A stretch of 21,306 nt of DNA from a virus. This document shows, one piece after another, positions 6,601 to 14,443 of this stretch. The stretch is taken from IMG/VR virus record IMGVR_UViG_3300047468_000076, positions 1 to 21,306 of that record; one strand, 5' to 3'. The notes under the pieces are model-generated. The model saw only the letters and a list, made by a program, of their open reading frames with translations, searched no databases and was not told the origin of the DNA. Position numbers and translations under genes: made by a program. How positions within the stretch are numbered: position 1 is the first letter of the stretch; every line of letters begins with the position of its first letter.

Positions 6601-9212
6601 TCAAGCTCGACTCGCTCGCGTCGGGCGCCACTAACACGCCGCTCGCGACTGTCACGAGCCCGGCAGTCGGCAACGCTGCCGCAGCCGTCGGCGGCGGCAC
6701 GACCGCTGCGCGCCAGGATCACACGCACCTTGTCTCGAGCGGCACGCCCGTTGCGCTTACGCTCGCGGGCTCCAATGCTGCCGGCAGCGCTGCAACGCTC
6801 GCGCTGTCAGACCACGTGCACGCGATCCCCGCCACGGCGACGCCGGTAGCGCTCACGGTGGGTGCAGCGAATGCGCCGGGCGCTGCGGTTACGCTCGTTC
6901 GTAGCGACCACGTGCACGCGATGCCGGGACTTGCCACCGGCGCAGCTGATGGCTTCCAATCGGCCGCCGACAAAACGCGTCTTGATGGCCTATCCGCCAG
7001 CTTCAAGACAGCGGTGCGCGTGGCGTCTGTTACGAACATCCCAAATATCCAAGTGCCGGGCATGCAGCCGAACGTCGTCGACGGCATAGCGTTGGCAGTC
7101 GGCGACCGCATCTTATTCAAAGATGCATCGGCTTCGATCGAGTGGCGAAACGGCATCTACCACGTAACCGTTGTCGGCACCGGCTCGGATGGAACTTGGT
7201 TGCGGGCGACGGAATCTGATTCCGCTGGCGAGCTGGTGACTGGGTCCGTTGTCTATGTGGCAGAGGGAACCCATGCGGGTCAGCGGTGGCAGCTCACCAC
7301 GACGGGTCCGATCACCGTAGGGACTACGCCGCAAATATGGGCGCAGCAAAACGCCGCCCTTGCCACCGATGCGCAGCACGGCACACGCGGCGGCGGCACG
7401 CTGCATGCGGTCGCTACGGCCAGCACTGCCGGCTTCCAATCGGCCGCCGATAAAGCGCGGCTGGACGCGCTGCGGGCTCGAAGCTACTTCGACGCGCGGC
7501 TCGCCACTGCAACCACGCTGCCGGCCTACACGGCGACCACCATCTCGACCAACCGGCCGCGTCTCACCGCGACGGCCAACGGCGCCCTCAGCGTCGACGG
7601 CGTCGCCGTTGTCGCCGGCGACCTTGTCGTCGTGCTCTTCGAAGCCGCGGCCAACTGCGGCGTATACGAAGTCATCGCACCCGGCACCGCCGGCACGCCC
7701 TATCAGCTCGACCTCGCCTACTCCGGCGCCTACACCGCGACGGTCAGCGGCTCGCAAATGATCGTGCGCACTGGCTCGGCTGGCTATGCGTACTGCAATC
7801 GCGAATTTCGACCCGGCTCGACCACCAGCGGCCTGTTCATCGAGATTCCCGGCGAGCTGCAGTTGTGGCCGCGCGACACCACGCCGCCGACAACGGTTTA
7901 TCCCGGCTGGCTCTACGAGCTCGACATGCTCGGCTCCACTGTTAGCCTCACACTCGTATCGCCGCCTGGGTCCGAGCAGGTGTTGCGCGGCGTGCGGTTC
8001 GGCGTCAACGCCGGCGCTACCATCTCGCTCACCATCACACCGAGCTCGCCGAGCAAAATAGACTCGCCTTATGCGACGAGCGGTGCCTCTGGCGGCTCGC
8101 CGGGCACCTCGATCAGTTACTCGGTTATCTCCGGCTCTGCGACGACATGGGTCTGCGGCCGCAGTTACACGAGCTACAACCCAGACAGCCCCTATTGGAA
8201 AGTCGACACGGCCTATGGGCTAGCGGCCGAGTCGGTGTTAAGCGCCAGCGGTCGAATCGACTTCACCGGCACAGGGCCTGTTGCCGGATCCGTTCTGACG
8301 GGCAAAAGCACGAGTCAAGCATGGTGGGTGCCGCCTGACGTCGACCCGAGTACAAACGGCTTTCGCTTGTCGCCGACGGCTGACGACTCGCCGGTCGCCG
8401 ATGGCGCCTTTTCAATCATCTACCTCGCCCCGGTCAAGAGCGACAGGATCGCGCTCTACGACACTACGGTCTCAGGCTGGCGCTTGTGCTCGGTCAACGG
8501 TTTCGGACAGACGCTGTCAGGCCGCACGACGGGCACGCCGTTCGACGTATTCATCTCACTGTCAGCACCTGCACCCACCGACGGAACGGCCGCCGGCGTC
8601 GCCGTGGAGTTCGTCAACTGGACACTGCCGACAGCACGCGCGACCGCAATAACCCGCGTCAACGGCGTTTTGACCAAGTCTGGCGCACCCGCGTCGCGCT
8701 ACCTCGGTACATGCAGCCCGCGCAGCGCGACGACCTATCACATGCAGACGGTCGGCAACGATACGACACCGGCCAAGTGTGACCTTTGGAACATCGACAA
8801 CCAGGTCACAGCAGCGTTTAGATACGCGCGCAGCTGGACGCCGGAGACATTCACGCACCCGACGGCCAACACCTGGGTCGGCGCGAATGGCTCGTCCTCG
8901 CGCTTCGAATTCGTGCAGGGCGTGCCGGGCACCTGGACCCGTGCGCAAGCCTATGCCGCCGTGCAGACGAAGACCTTCGCAGCCGTAACAGGCATCGGCT
9001 TCGACACCGTCGGCACGCCGAGCGGCACTCGCACGCGCGTGCTTTCGACCAGCGTCAATGACGCAGTCACGGCCAACGGTCAATACTCCCTGCAGTCGCC
9101 CATCGGCGTGCACTATCTCGCGTGGATTATTTGGGCCTCTAACGTTGCGGTCGTCTGGTGGGGCGCGCAGTCGACGCACGAGAGCGGACTCGAGATAGCG
9201 TTCCAATGCTAG
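3681..9212 (+). CDS. Long tail fibre protein with DHxH repeats and three NGIY-type domains
   Basis: This 1843-aa product begins 2 nt after the gpI-like gene and is the main side-fibre candidate. Residues 1-165 form a baseplate-attachment region, followed by a poly-Gly linker near 168-176. Three copies of a phage fibre domain with the pattern GDRVLLT..NGIY...G.W.R..DADS..EL..G..VFV..G lie near residues 245-348, 796-903 and 1111-1221. Between them are shaft repeats ending in DHxH motifs (near 453, 521, 589, 621, 680, 712, 1013, 1045, 1076). In other fibres such HxH motifs bind metal ions within trimers. Residues 411-610 contain 67-residue tandem repeats. The C-terminal 600 residues (from about 1250) have no repeat I recognise and probably form the receptor-binding tip. 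No separate chaperone gene directly follows. Confidence 0.85.
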   Translation: MAITLTFDQVDAGIPAGSVDRGRTDIKSTGAVAATRAHTVTITVGNIPTGALVDVVLLDEPPNSNPLLTQLAPETWTLEFDIGCWGPFRVRVTATASGQVVSSVTRRISIRSPGYHIDYPGLAERYDPNATLVPTVPSVELTEMNEGSTNRPLVDFHRQMVEAIEGGVGGGGGGVIPDGSITEEKLAPSLSDNLLRADGTIPFTGDQNAAGHIIHNVGVPLLPGDAVPLSSVIAAVNRAGTRTPCRLVATIPITASNTQVVDSVATVNGDRVLLTAQASPVDNGIYIANDAGAWLRSSDADSSEELLPGMVIFITAGTAFADSGWILSTDAPILLGTSALTFTRFTGSAQLIAGAGLTKTVNSLDVVAHADGSIVVSADAVQVGTLATDAQHGTRGGGPQHAAATPSVAGFQSALDKTKLDGIASGAAALSSSAPANVGTAAAVGVGTTAARSDHVHAHGAQTDGTLHAAATTSVAGFQSALDKTKLDGIASGAAALSSSTPAAVAFTGSVGVGTTAARSDHVHAHGAQTDGTLHAAATPSVAGFQSALDKTKLDAIASGAAALTTNAPTQITVTTAAVGVETAAAKGDHVHSVSTAAPSALAVGGAQSTGSATSLARSDHAHAMPGLVTTAADGFASAADKLKLDGLATGAAALTGTAPVAVDNAAAAVGVGTTAARHDHKHTVSVGTPVALTIGGANAQGSATTVARSDHTHAMPGLVTTAADGFASAVDKLKLDGVETGAQVTSFARVQTALAAASSNVGFNAQRLTSVADPTAAQDAATKAYVDAVALGLDTKASVRLVATTNVAALTGAVAIDGVTTSAGDRVLLTAQTAGSANGIYTTAAGAWARSTDADSSAEVNSGMYVFVTEGTANSDSGWALTTNDPIVLGTTPLAFTQVSGAGQIIAGAGLTKTGNQLDVVAHADGSIVVAADSVQLGVIATDAQHGARGGGTLHAAAIAGGASGFLTGVDKIKLDSLASGATNTPLATVTSPAVGNAAAAVGGGTTAARQDHTHLVSSGTPVALTLAGSNAAGSAATLALSDHVHAIPATATPVALTVGAANAPGAAVTLVRSDHVHAMPGLATGAADGFQSAADKTRLDGLSASFKTAVRVASVTNIPNIQVPGMQPNVVDGIALAVGDRILFKDASASIEWRNGIYHVTVVGTGSDGTWLRATESDSAGELVTGSVVYVAEGTHAGQRWQLTTTGPITVGTTPQIWAQQNAALATDAQHGTRGGGTLHAVATASTAGFQSAADKARLDALRARSYFDARLATATTLPAYTATTISTNRPRLTATANGALSVDGVAVVAGDLVVVLFEAAANCGVYEVIAPGTAGTPYQLDLAYSGAYTATVSGSQMIVRTGSAGYAYCNREFRPGSTTSGLFIEIPGELQLWPRDTTPPTTVYPGWLYELDMLGSTVSLTLVSPPGSEQVLRGVRFGVNAGATISLTITPSSPSKIDSPYATSGASGGSPGTSISYSVISGSATTWVCGRSYTSYNPDSPYWKVDTAYGLAAESVLSASGRIDFTGTGPVAGSVLTGKSTSQAWWVPPDVDPSTNGFRLSPTADDSPVADGAFSIIYLAPVKSDRIALYDTTVSGWRLCSVNGFGQTLSGRTTGTPFDVFISLSAPAPTDGTAAGVAVEFVNWTLPTARATAITRVNGVLTKSGAPASRYLGTCSPRSATTYHMQTVGNDTTPAKCDLWNIDNQVTAAFRYARSWTPETFTHPTANTWVGANGSSSRFEFVQGVPGTWTRAQAYAAVQTKTFAAVTGIGFDTVGTPSGTRTRVLSTSVNDAVTANGQYSLQSPIGVHYLAWIIWASNVAVVWWGAQSTHESGLEIAFQC
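4911..5380 (+). repeat. 201-bp tandem repeats inside the tail fibre gene
   Basis: The block beginning TTCCAATCGGCACTCGATAA starts at 4911, recurs at 5112 and returns with one change at 5313, a period of 201 bp (67 codons). Each unit encodes GFQSALDKTKLDGIASGAAAL, then a short variable part, then GVGTTAARSDHVHAHGAQTD. More diverged copies continue to about 5900 and again near 6550-7000. Copies one and two are near-identical at the DNA level, so unit number could vary by recombination. Confidence 0.85.
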
Positions 9213-9937
9213 CGCTTGGCATCATGACAGTGCCGGAACGCGCGGAGCATTGCCGGCGACTCGTCGAGCGCGTCGGCGGCGAGGTTCGCGTGCACGTCGA
9301 CATCAACCGGCGAGGTTGCTGGCCGGCGTGGAAAGCGACTTGGGTCGCGTGCGCGCTAGCCCAACCGCGCGCGACGCACATCGCGATCCTCGCCGACGAC
9401 ATCGCCGTGTGCTCTGACCTACGCGCGACGCTCGAGACGCTCGTCGCTGCGCGGCCGCACTCGCCGATCGCTGGCTGGCTGCCGCGCGACCAGGTCGAGA
9501 TCGCGCACGCGCAAGGCTTGCGATGGGCAAGCACCCGGCGACTGCAGTTCGTTCAACTGCTCGTGCTGCCGCGCGAGCTCGGCGACCGAGCGCTCGACTG
9601 GGTGTGCGACCGCGAGCATCTCTTCGGCGACCTGTGGGGCACATGGGACGACGAGCGCTTGCGAGCGTTTACGCTCGCCAACGAGCTCGACGTCTTCGTG
9701 CCGGTCCCAAATATCTGCGATCACTTAGGCGGCGACGGCACCATCAAGTCGACCTTCGGGCACCGCTTCGCGGCGGAGAGCGCACGCGCGCGCGTGTGGC
9801 TCGGCGAAGACGGTCGCGGCGCAACGCTCGACTGGTCTGACCTGCGCGCCGTCGGCGACCAACCGGTGCACCCCTATCGCATCCCGCGCATCCTGCTTAC
9901 GCCCTACAACACCAGCCACGACGAGGTGCCGCTATGA
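9206..9937 (+). CDS. Putative phage glycosyltransferase
   Basis: The 243-aa product starts at ATG 9206, overlapping the fibre stop (9210-9212). It opens with a strand MLALGIMTVPERAEHCRRLVERV, then EVRVHVDINRRGCWPAWKATW. The short acidic motif ILADDIAVC at residues 61-69 resembles the DXD nucleotide-sugar/metal site of GT-A fold enzymes. Later come a region of the type LFGDLWGTWDDERLRAF and CDHLGGDGTIKS near residues 171-182. This layout resembles family-2-like glycosyltransferases found near phage tail genes. It could modify fibre or virion proteins or surface glycans. The frame extends upstream to 9158, but those residues lie within the fibre gene's end, so ATG 9206 is preferred. Substrate is unknown. 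Confidence 0.55.
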   Translation: MLALGIMTVPERAEHCRRLVERVGGEVRVHVDINRRGCWPAWKATWVACALAQPRATHIAILADDIAVCSDLRATLETLVAARPHSPIAGWLPRDQVEIAHAQGLRWASTRRLQFVQLLVLPRELGDRALDWVCDREHLFGDLWGTWDDERLRAFTLANELDVFVPVPNICDHLGGDGTIKSTFGHRFAAESARARVWLGEDGRGATLDWSDLRAVGDQPVHPYRIPRILLTPYNTSHDEVPL

Positions 9938-10305
9938 GCTGCGCTGGAGCCCTGCCGGCTCAAATCAATCTCGTGCCGGCCGCCGTGCAAATCCGCGTCG
10001 CGATCGGGGCGTCGGTCGGTCTGCGACTGAGCGCTGTGCATTCGGACGGCACGCCGTTCGACCTCGCGCCGTACACGGTGACAGCGCCGTTCTCGCCCAC
10101 GCACAGCGCTGTGCCGCAAATCCCCGGGTGGGCGGTCGTTGTCGAGGGCACCTTCGTACTGCTCACGCTCTTGCCCGCAGACACGTCGACGCTCGCGCCT
10201 ACGGGCAAGCCTGCGACGTGGCATTGGGACGTATGGCTCGCGCACTCGACCGCACCGGAGCGGCTGCTATTCGCGCACGGCGACCTCGCGTTACTCACAC
10301 CGTGA
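9934..10305 (+). CDS. Small beta-rich phage structural protein
   Basis: This 123-aa product overlaps the preceding gene by ATGA (9934-9937). The sequence pattern is a stretch of beta strands: QIRVAIGASVGLRLSAVHSDGTPFDLAPYTVTAPF, then a second half FVLLTLLPADTSTLAPTG, and WHWDVWLAH. I recognise the general type: small Ig-like proteins encoded near tail fibres with 'G.T..L...D.DG.P.DLTGYT....' and 'Y.WDL.L..'. They are thought to be virion-attached connectors or upper-baseplate components. No catalytic residues are apparent. Exact function is unknown. Confidence 0.6.
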   Translation: MSCAGALPAQINLVPAAVQIRVAIGASVGLRLSAVHSDGTPFDLAPYTVTAPFSPTHSAVPQIPGWAVVVEGTFVLLTLLPADTSTLAPTGKPATWHWDVWLAHSTAPERLLFAHGDLALLTP

Positions 10306-10314
10306 GGGCTCAAC

Positions 10315-11124
10315 ATGGCAACCCAGAGATGCACAGTCACCGTCACCGCGCAGCCCGCAGGCAGCCCCGGGCCCGTCGGACCCGCGGGTCCGGTCGGGCC
10401 CGCGGGTCCTCCTGGAGCTGGCGGCGCAGCGACCGTGCTCGCGCCCTACTTGACGCCGCCGCTGGTGGCTGCCGCACTAAATGACGAGTTTGACGCCGGC
10501 TCGCCGGTGCTCGGCGATCGCGGATGGACGGCTCTGCACAACGGCACCGGCGAGCTGCTCACGCGCAAGGGCGAGGTCACGACGGCGGCGCCCGTGCTGG
10601 GCCCGACCGAATACAACTCGACGCTCGTCAATGGGGTGATTCGAATCCAGTCGACGAGCGGCATGCGGCTAACAAAAGCGCTGTCAGCGCCGCAGACGCA
10701 GATCGCTGCGCGCTTCACCGACCCGCGCATGAACACGTCGCAAGTGATTCAGATGCAGCTGACAAACGTCGCTGGAGCGCACGACCCGACGACGGTCGCG
10801 CTGAGCTACGGCTATTTGTGGGGCAACCGCTGCCGGTCGTACAAGTATCTCGACCTGACGCCGACCACGCTCAGCACGGTTGTGCCGGGCGTTGACGACG
10901 GTGCTTACGTGTTTGTGCAGGATTGGCGCCCCTCTGATTCGCGGTGGGGTAGCGCGGTGATCAATCCACACACGCAGCGCATCCTGCGCGTCGACGGTGG
11001 TGGGTTTGCACCTCTAACGCCGACGCGTGCCGGCTTCGAAATCCTCACGGTCGCCGCGACGTTTGCGTGGGTCGAGATCGATTACATCCGCGAATATCCA
11101 TACGGCAGCTGGTTTCCGGCGTGA
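10315..11124 (+). CDS. Collagen-like tail fibre / adhesin protein (269 aa)
   Basis: The product has an N-terminal strand (MATQRCTVTVTAQPAG), then a short collagen-like run of Gly-X-Y triplets near residues 18-36 (GPVGPAGPVGPAGPPGAGG), then a globular beta-rich domain of about 220 residues. That domain contains FDAGSPVLGDRGWTALHNG and ends in ATFAWVEIDYIREYPYGSWFP. The layout resembles a trimeric fibre with a carbohydrate-binding or laminin-G-like head, but the fold call is inference. The triplets probably trimerise the chains. The next gene shares the N-terminal plan (short beta segment then collagen), so the two may be alternative or additional fibres on the same baseplate. Confidence 0.65.
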   Translation: MATQRCTVTVTAQPAGSPGPVGPAGPVGPAGPPGAGGAATVLAPYLTPPLVAAALNDEFDAGSPVLGDRGWTALHNGTGELLTRKGEVTTAAPVLGPTEYNSTLVNGVIRIQSTSGMRLTKALSAPQTQIAARFTDPRMNTSQVIQMQLTNVAGAHDPTTVALSYGYLWGNRCRSYKYLDLTPTTLSTVVPGVDDGAYVFVQDWRPSDSRWGSAVINPHTQRILRVDGGGFAPLTPTRAGFEILTVAATFAWVEIDYIREYPYGSWFPA

Positions 11125-11133
11125 GGTGATGCC

Positions 11134-11607
11134 ATGTCGACAGATGAGTTTTGCGAGCTGACTGTCATTGTGTCACCTGCCGGATCGCCGGGGCCCGCAG
11201 GTCCGACCGGGCCCGCGGGTGCGGACGGAGCCGCAGGTCCTGTCGGGCCGCAGGGGCCGCAGGGGCCGCAAGGTGAGCCAGGATCGGGTGCCAGCGTGGC
11301 GATACCCTTGTCCAACAAAGCTATGCCAGCGTCCATCACCACCGCTCCGCACATGCTGGCGTGCGCAACACCCTTGGCCGTCACGCCGAATGCGGACGGC
11401 TATTTGCATGTGTTCGTCAACGGCGTTGCGTACACGCTCGGCGATGCATCACGCGCCAGCGACTTCTATTTCTCGGTCGACGCCGGCGCAACGGCCAAGC
11501 CGATCGCCAGCCTCGACGCGGGTGACCTGCTTTACCAAGGCAGCGGGCTCGCGTTCAACCTCGACGCCGGCGACGTCGTCGCATTCCTAACACTGGCCAC
11601 GCCATGA
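11134..11607 (+). CDS. Collagen-like structural protein (157 aa)
   Basis: Start ATG 11134 follows an AGGTGA-like ribosome-binding sequence. Residues about 15-53 are collagen-like triplets (GPAGPTGPAGADGAAGPVGP, then GPQGPQGPQGEPG). The C-terminal 100 residues form a small beta domain with LHVFVNGVAYTLGDASRASDFYFSVDAGA and LDAGDLLYQGSGLAFNLDAGDVV. This 'V.VNG..Y..GDG....D.YFS.DGG' pattern is common in small phage capsid- or tail-decorating proteins with a jelly-roll tip. It probably forms a trimeric decoration or minor fibre. Its stop overlaps the next ATG (ATGA, 11604-11607). Confidence 0.65.
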   Translation: MSTDEFCELTVIVSPAGSPGPAGPTGPAGADGAAGPVGPQGPQGPQGEPGSGASVAIPLSNKAMPASITTAPHMLACATPLAVTPNADGYLHVFVNGVAYTLGDASRASDFYFSVDAGATAKPIASLDAGDLLYQGSGLAFNLDAGDVVAFLTLATP

Positions 11608-12587
11608 CTATCAAACTCAAGCAGATAGACCTACCGCCCGGCATGTCGACGACCGCGGTCACCGACGGCGCGTTGCTCACCGGCACCGAAGCGGCCGAGC
11701 TCATCGCGGGTGTGGACGGCACCAACCACGCCCAATTTGTCGCGACGGAAGCCGATGGCCGGGTGAAGATCTCAGACGGCGGCGTGCCGTTGCGGATCTC
11801 TGTGCCGTCCGTAGCAGATGCTGGCAACAGCACCGACACGCCGCTTGCTGCTAACGGCACCTTCACGGGCGCCGCGGTGTTCGTGCAAGACTACGCAGCG
11901 ATCGGCGTGCACGCGTTTGCTAACGTGGGGTCAGCCACTGACGGGCTGAAAATGCAGTGGTCAACAGACGGCGTTCTCTGGAGTGAGACGCTCGCCTTTA
12001 CGCTGCTACCGAGCCTCCCGGGCTCGTATACGGTCGGACCGCGAGCGGCGTATTTCCGCGTCGTGTTCACGAACGGCGGCACGGCACAGACTACGTTCCA
12101 CATACAGACCATCCTGCATTACACGGTGGTGCGCACCGGGACTATTCGCATCTCCGATGTGACTCACCCCGAATCCGACGCGTCGATCGTCAAATCGGTG
12201 ATCACGGGCCGCACGACTCAGGGCGGCGGCGGGTACGTCGACGTCAAGGTCGCGCCGTCCGGCGCAGTGGCGATCGACGGCTCGGTCACGGTCTCGAATT
12301 TCCCAGCATCGCCAGGTGCACCAGCTACGGCAACCGTTGCCAGCGTCGCCGCCGCCATCACGCCCGTTACGCTGCTCGCGAGCAATGCACTGCGCAGGGG
12401 ATCGACAATCCAGAACGACTCAACATCGCCGCTGTATCTCAAGCTCGGCAGCGCTGCTTCGAGCTCGAGCTACACATGCCTCATGGTACCGGGCTCTTAC
12501 TATGAAACGCCGTACGGCTACACCGGCCTCATTACCGGTGCATGGGCCTCGGCAGTGGGTGCCGCTCTAGTGACGGAGGTTGCATAA
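11604..12587 (+). CDS. Phage structural protein, function unknown (327 aa)
   Basis: The gene is coupled to the preceding collagen-like gene by ATGA. The N-terminus (QIDLPPGMSTTAVTDGALLTGTEAAELIAG) is followed by DGTNHAQFVATEADGRVKIS. The middle has a beta-sandwich look (TPLAANGTFTGAAVFVQDYAAIGVHAFANV, then LKMQWSTDGVLWSETLAFTLLPS and YFRVVFTNGGTAQTTFHIQTILH). The C-terminus has SSPLYLKLGSAASSSSYTCLMVPGSYYETPYGYTG. These segments resemble proteins annotated simply as phage virion or fibre-associated proteins. Position inside the fibre block suggests a virion component. I see no enzyme motif. Confidence 0.55.
   Translation: MTIKLKQIDLPPGMSTTAVTDGALLTGTEAAELIAGVDGTNHAQFVATEADGRVKISDGGVPLRISVPSVADAGNSTDTPLAANGTFTGAAVFVQDYAAIGVHAFANVGSATDGLKMQWSTDGVLWSETLAFTLLPSLPGSYTVGPRAAYFRVVFTNGGTAQTTFHIQTILHYTVVRTGTIRISDVTHPESDASIVKSVITGRTTQGGGGYVDVKVAPSGAVAIDGSVTVSNFPASPGAPATATVASVAAAITPVTLLASNALRRGSTIQNDSTSPLYLKLGSAASSSSYTCLMVPGSYYETPYGYTGLITGAWASAVGAALVTEVA
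12575..12580 (+). promoter_or_regulatory. Shine-Dalgarno sequence GGAGGT deciding the start of the glycine-rich fibre gene
   Basis: A strong GGAGGT lies 8 nt before ATG 12589. It makes that ATG the start rather than a TTG at 12580 in the same frame. It lies inside the last codons of the preceding gene. Confidence 0.7.
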
Positions 12588-12588
12588 C

Positions 12589-14388
12589 ATGCCTCTCTAT
12601 CCACCAATCCCCGGTGCGGGTAGCGGCGGGCTCATGCCGCACCCCGGTCTAGTCGGCGATCCGGCAGTCGGCGAGTACGTGATAGCGGACCCGGCGTCAT
12701 GGCCGCTGATTACGCTGCCGGTGACGACCGAGGTTGGGGCGCGTGTCGGCGTATATGCGCCGCTCGGAATCGATGTCGTGCCGCCTGACGGTTACGGCTT
12801 GATCCACGGCGCATCTAGCACTGACTCGGCAACGCCACGCCACTTAGCAGGGCCCACGTATGCAGAGTGGGTCCTTACGGATATGGCAGGGTCCGGCACC
12901 GGGCCGTATGCCTGGGTTCAAGGCGGCGGCGGCGGCGGCGGGCTGGTTGTGGCGCGCGACAGTTCGTCACCGTGGGTCGGCGAATGGGCGAACGCAACTG
13001 GGCCGGGACCGCAAGGGGTTACCGCGCCCGTGTCGAGCGAAGTCAACTCACGCTTCGGCGTGTACGTGCGCGCCGATGCCGCTGGAACGCAGCTGCAAAT
13101 CACGGCCGGCAGCCTGCGATTAGGCGTGGACCACTACGAAGCACCGGCATCGCTCACGCTCGACGCCGGGGCTTATTACGAGTGGGTACTGATTAGGGAT
13201 CCGTTTGACCTTGGGTACGAATGGATCCCGGCGGGACAGTCGTATGCATCGGGCGGCGGCACTGAGGGCCCCATGGGGCCGGCGGGGCCGGAAGGGCCGG
13301 CGGGTCCGCAAGGGCCGCAAGGCATACCGGGGACATCGGGCGGCGGCGGTTTTAGGGTCGGGTATCTTGTAGCCGGTACGTATACGTACGTAGTACCGGC
13401 GAACCACACCGTCACGGGCGTGTGGCTCGCGCCGGGGGCGGGTGGTGGCTCAGGCGGATCGGGCGGCGGGGGCGGCGCAACCACGCCTAACACCAGCGGC
13501 GGCGGCGGTGGCGGCCGCGGCATGGCCGGCGGCGCATGCAACCTAGTCCTAGCTCCGGTAACTCTGACAGCCGGTGAAAGCCTGACGATCATTGTAGGTG
13601 CTGGCGGCCCTGGAAGCGCGGGTGCGGCCGGTGGTGCAGTCGGCACCGTTGGGTCAAATTCACTTGGCGCCCCCGTTAGCCTTGCCGGCGGGCCCTCGAG
13701 TGTCACTCGTGCGGCGGGGTTGGCGGTCAAAACTGCCGAGCTGTTAAACGGCGCCACTGGGGCAAGTCCCGGCGGCGGCGCTGGCACTGCTACCGGCGGA
13801 GCCGGCTCTACCGCTGCGGGTACATTCGGCGTGCACTGGCCGTACCCACTCACGGGCCCGGCACTGCCGCTCACAAACGGTGGCGCAGGCGGCACAGGCA
13901 CGGCTGCCGGGGCCACGTCTGCAAAGATGGTTTTGGCGAGTGCTATGTGGTCTCAGGGCCTTGGCGCATCTGACTACATCGTCACGCCGGCAGCGGGTGT
14001 CGGCGGTGCAGCCGGTGGCGCTGGCGGCGGCGGCGGCGGTGGCGCTGGTAGCTGCGGCTCGCCAACTCATCACGGTTGGGAAGTCGCGCTGATGGGCTCA
14101 ATCCCCCCGCAGACCGGCGCGGGCTCGGGTGCCGGTGGCACGCCGGGTACTGGTGGCGCGGGCGCCGTGGCCGGTGCAAACGGCAACGTGGGCTTGCCGG
14201 GGGGCAATGGCTGGGATGGCAGCATGGGTCGCGGCGGCGGCGGCGGCGGCGGCGGGGGTGGCGGCGGAGGTGCGCCGTCCGGCTTCGTGGCTGGCGCTGG
14301 CGGAGCCGGGGGCAACGGCGGCAAGGGTAGCGACGGCGCCGTGATCCTCGAGCTGCGACCGGTGACCGTGCCGCCGGTCGTCGACTAG
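12589..14388 (+). CDS. Glycine-rich and collagen-like tail fibre protein (599 aa)
   Basis: The N-terminal 220 residues contain two similar beta modules. One contains VTTEVGARVGVYAPLGIDV and the second has PVSSEVNSRFGVYVRADAAG, each followed by a YEWVL or YAEWVL strand, which suggests a tandem duplication. A collagen run lies near residues 224-250 (GPMGPAGPEGPAGPQGPQG). A strand TYTYVVPANHTVTGVWLAPG leads into about 330 residues of Gly-rich sequence with repeated GGGGGG runs. This matches the glycine-rich domain proteins known from phage adhesins, where Gly-rich segments can form polyglycine-II bundles. It probably binds receptors or forms a minor fibre. GGC/GGT microsatellites underlie several Gly runs and may expand or contract in frame. 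It is the last gene of the late block. Confidence 0.7.
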   Translation: MPLYPPIPGAGSGGLMPHPGLVGDPAVGEYVIADPASWPLITLPVTTEVGARVGVYAPLGIDVVPPDGYGLIHGASSTDSATPRHLAGPTYAEWVLTDMAGSGTGPYAWVQGGGGGGGLVVARDSSSPWVGEWANATGPGPQGVTAPVSSEVNSRFGVYVRADAAGTQLQITAGSLRLGVDHYEAPASLTLDAGAYYEWVLIRDPFDLGYEWIPAGQSYASGGGTEGPMGPAGPEGPAGPQGPQGIPGTSGGGGFRVGYLVAGTYTYVVPANHTVTGVWLAPGAGGGSGGSGGGGGATTPNTSGGGGGGRGMAGGACNLVLAPVTLTAGESLTIIVGAGGPGSAGAAGGAVGTVGSNSLGAPVSLAGGPSSVTRAAGLAVKTAELLNGATGASPGGGAGTATGGAGSTAAGTFGVHWPYPLTGPALPLTNGGAGGTGTAAGATSAKMVLASAMWSQGLGASDYIVTPAAGVGGAAGGAGGGGGGGAGSCGSPTHHGWEVALMGSIPPQTGAGSGAGGTPGTGGAGAVAGANGNVGLPGGNGWDGSMGRGGGGGGGGGGGGGAPSGFVAGAGGAGGNGGKGSDGAVILELRPVTVPPVVD

Positions 14389-14411
14389 CGACGGCCGCTT
14401 CGAATCCCGCA

Positions 14412-14435
14412 GGCTCTAGCCCGGACACTAGAGCC
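14412..14435. terminator. Stem-loop after the late tail operon (GGCTCTAG / CTAGAGCC)
   Basis: An exact 8-bp inverted repeat, GGCTCTAG at 14412-14419 and CTAGAGCC at 14428-14435, has an 8-nt loop. It lies 24 bp after the stop of the last tail gene and could terminate transcription. No T-run follows, so intrinsic termination is uncertain. The same GGCTCTAG box recurs elsewhere in the window, so it may instead be a protein-binding site. Confidence 0.4.
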
Positions 14436-14443
14436 CGCGAGCG
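14428..14443 (-). repeat. 16-bp GGCTCTAG-family box, copy A
   Basis: CTAGAGCCCGCGAGCG here is identical to 16686-16701 beside the parA start. A diverged copy, CTAGAGTCTCCGAGCG, is at 19972-19987. Both this copy and the 19972 copy have a second CTAG box about 8-14 bp away, so the similarity covers about 35 bp. Confidence 0.6.

Noticed and set aside
9158-9205. Upstream extension of the glycosyltransferase-like gene
   Set aside because: These codons lie within the fibre gene and show no family pattern. ATG 9206 overlaps the fibre stop like other junctions in the operon.
13176-13916. A - strand frame of 246 codons rich in Pro within the glycine-rich fibre gene
   Set aside because: Pro-rich sequence is the antisense of Gly-rich codons, so this is a shadow.
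14398-14419. TTCGAATCCCGC, resembling a tRNA T-arm or an attachment core
   Set aside because: The 5' side of the T-stem does not pair, no acceptor or anticodon arms fit, and no integrase gene is in the window.
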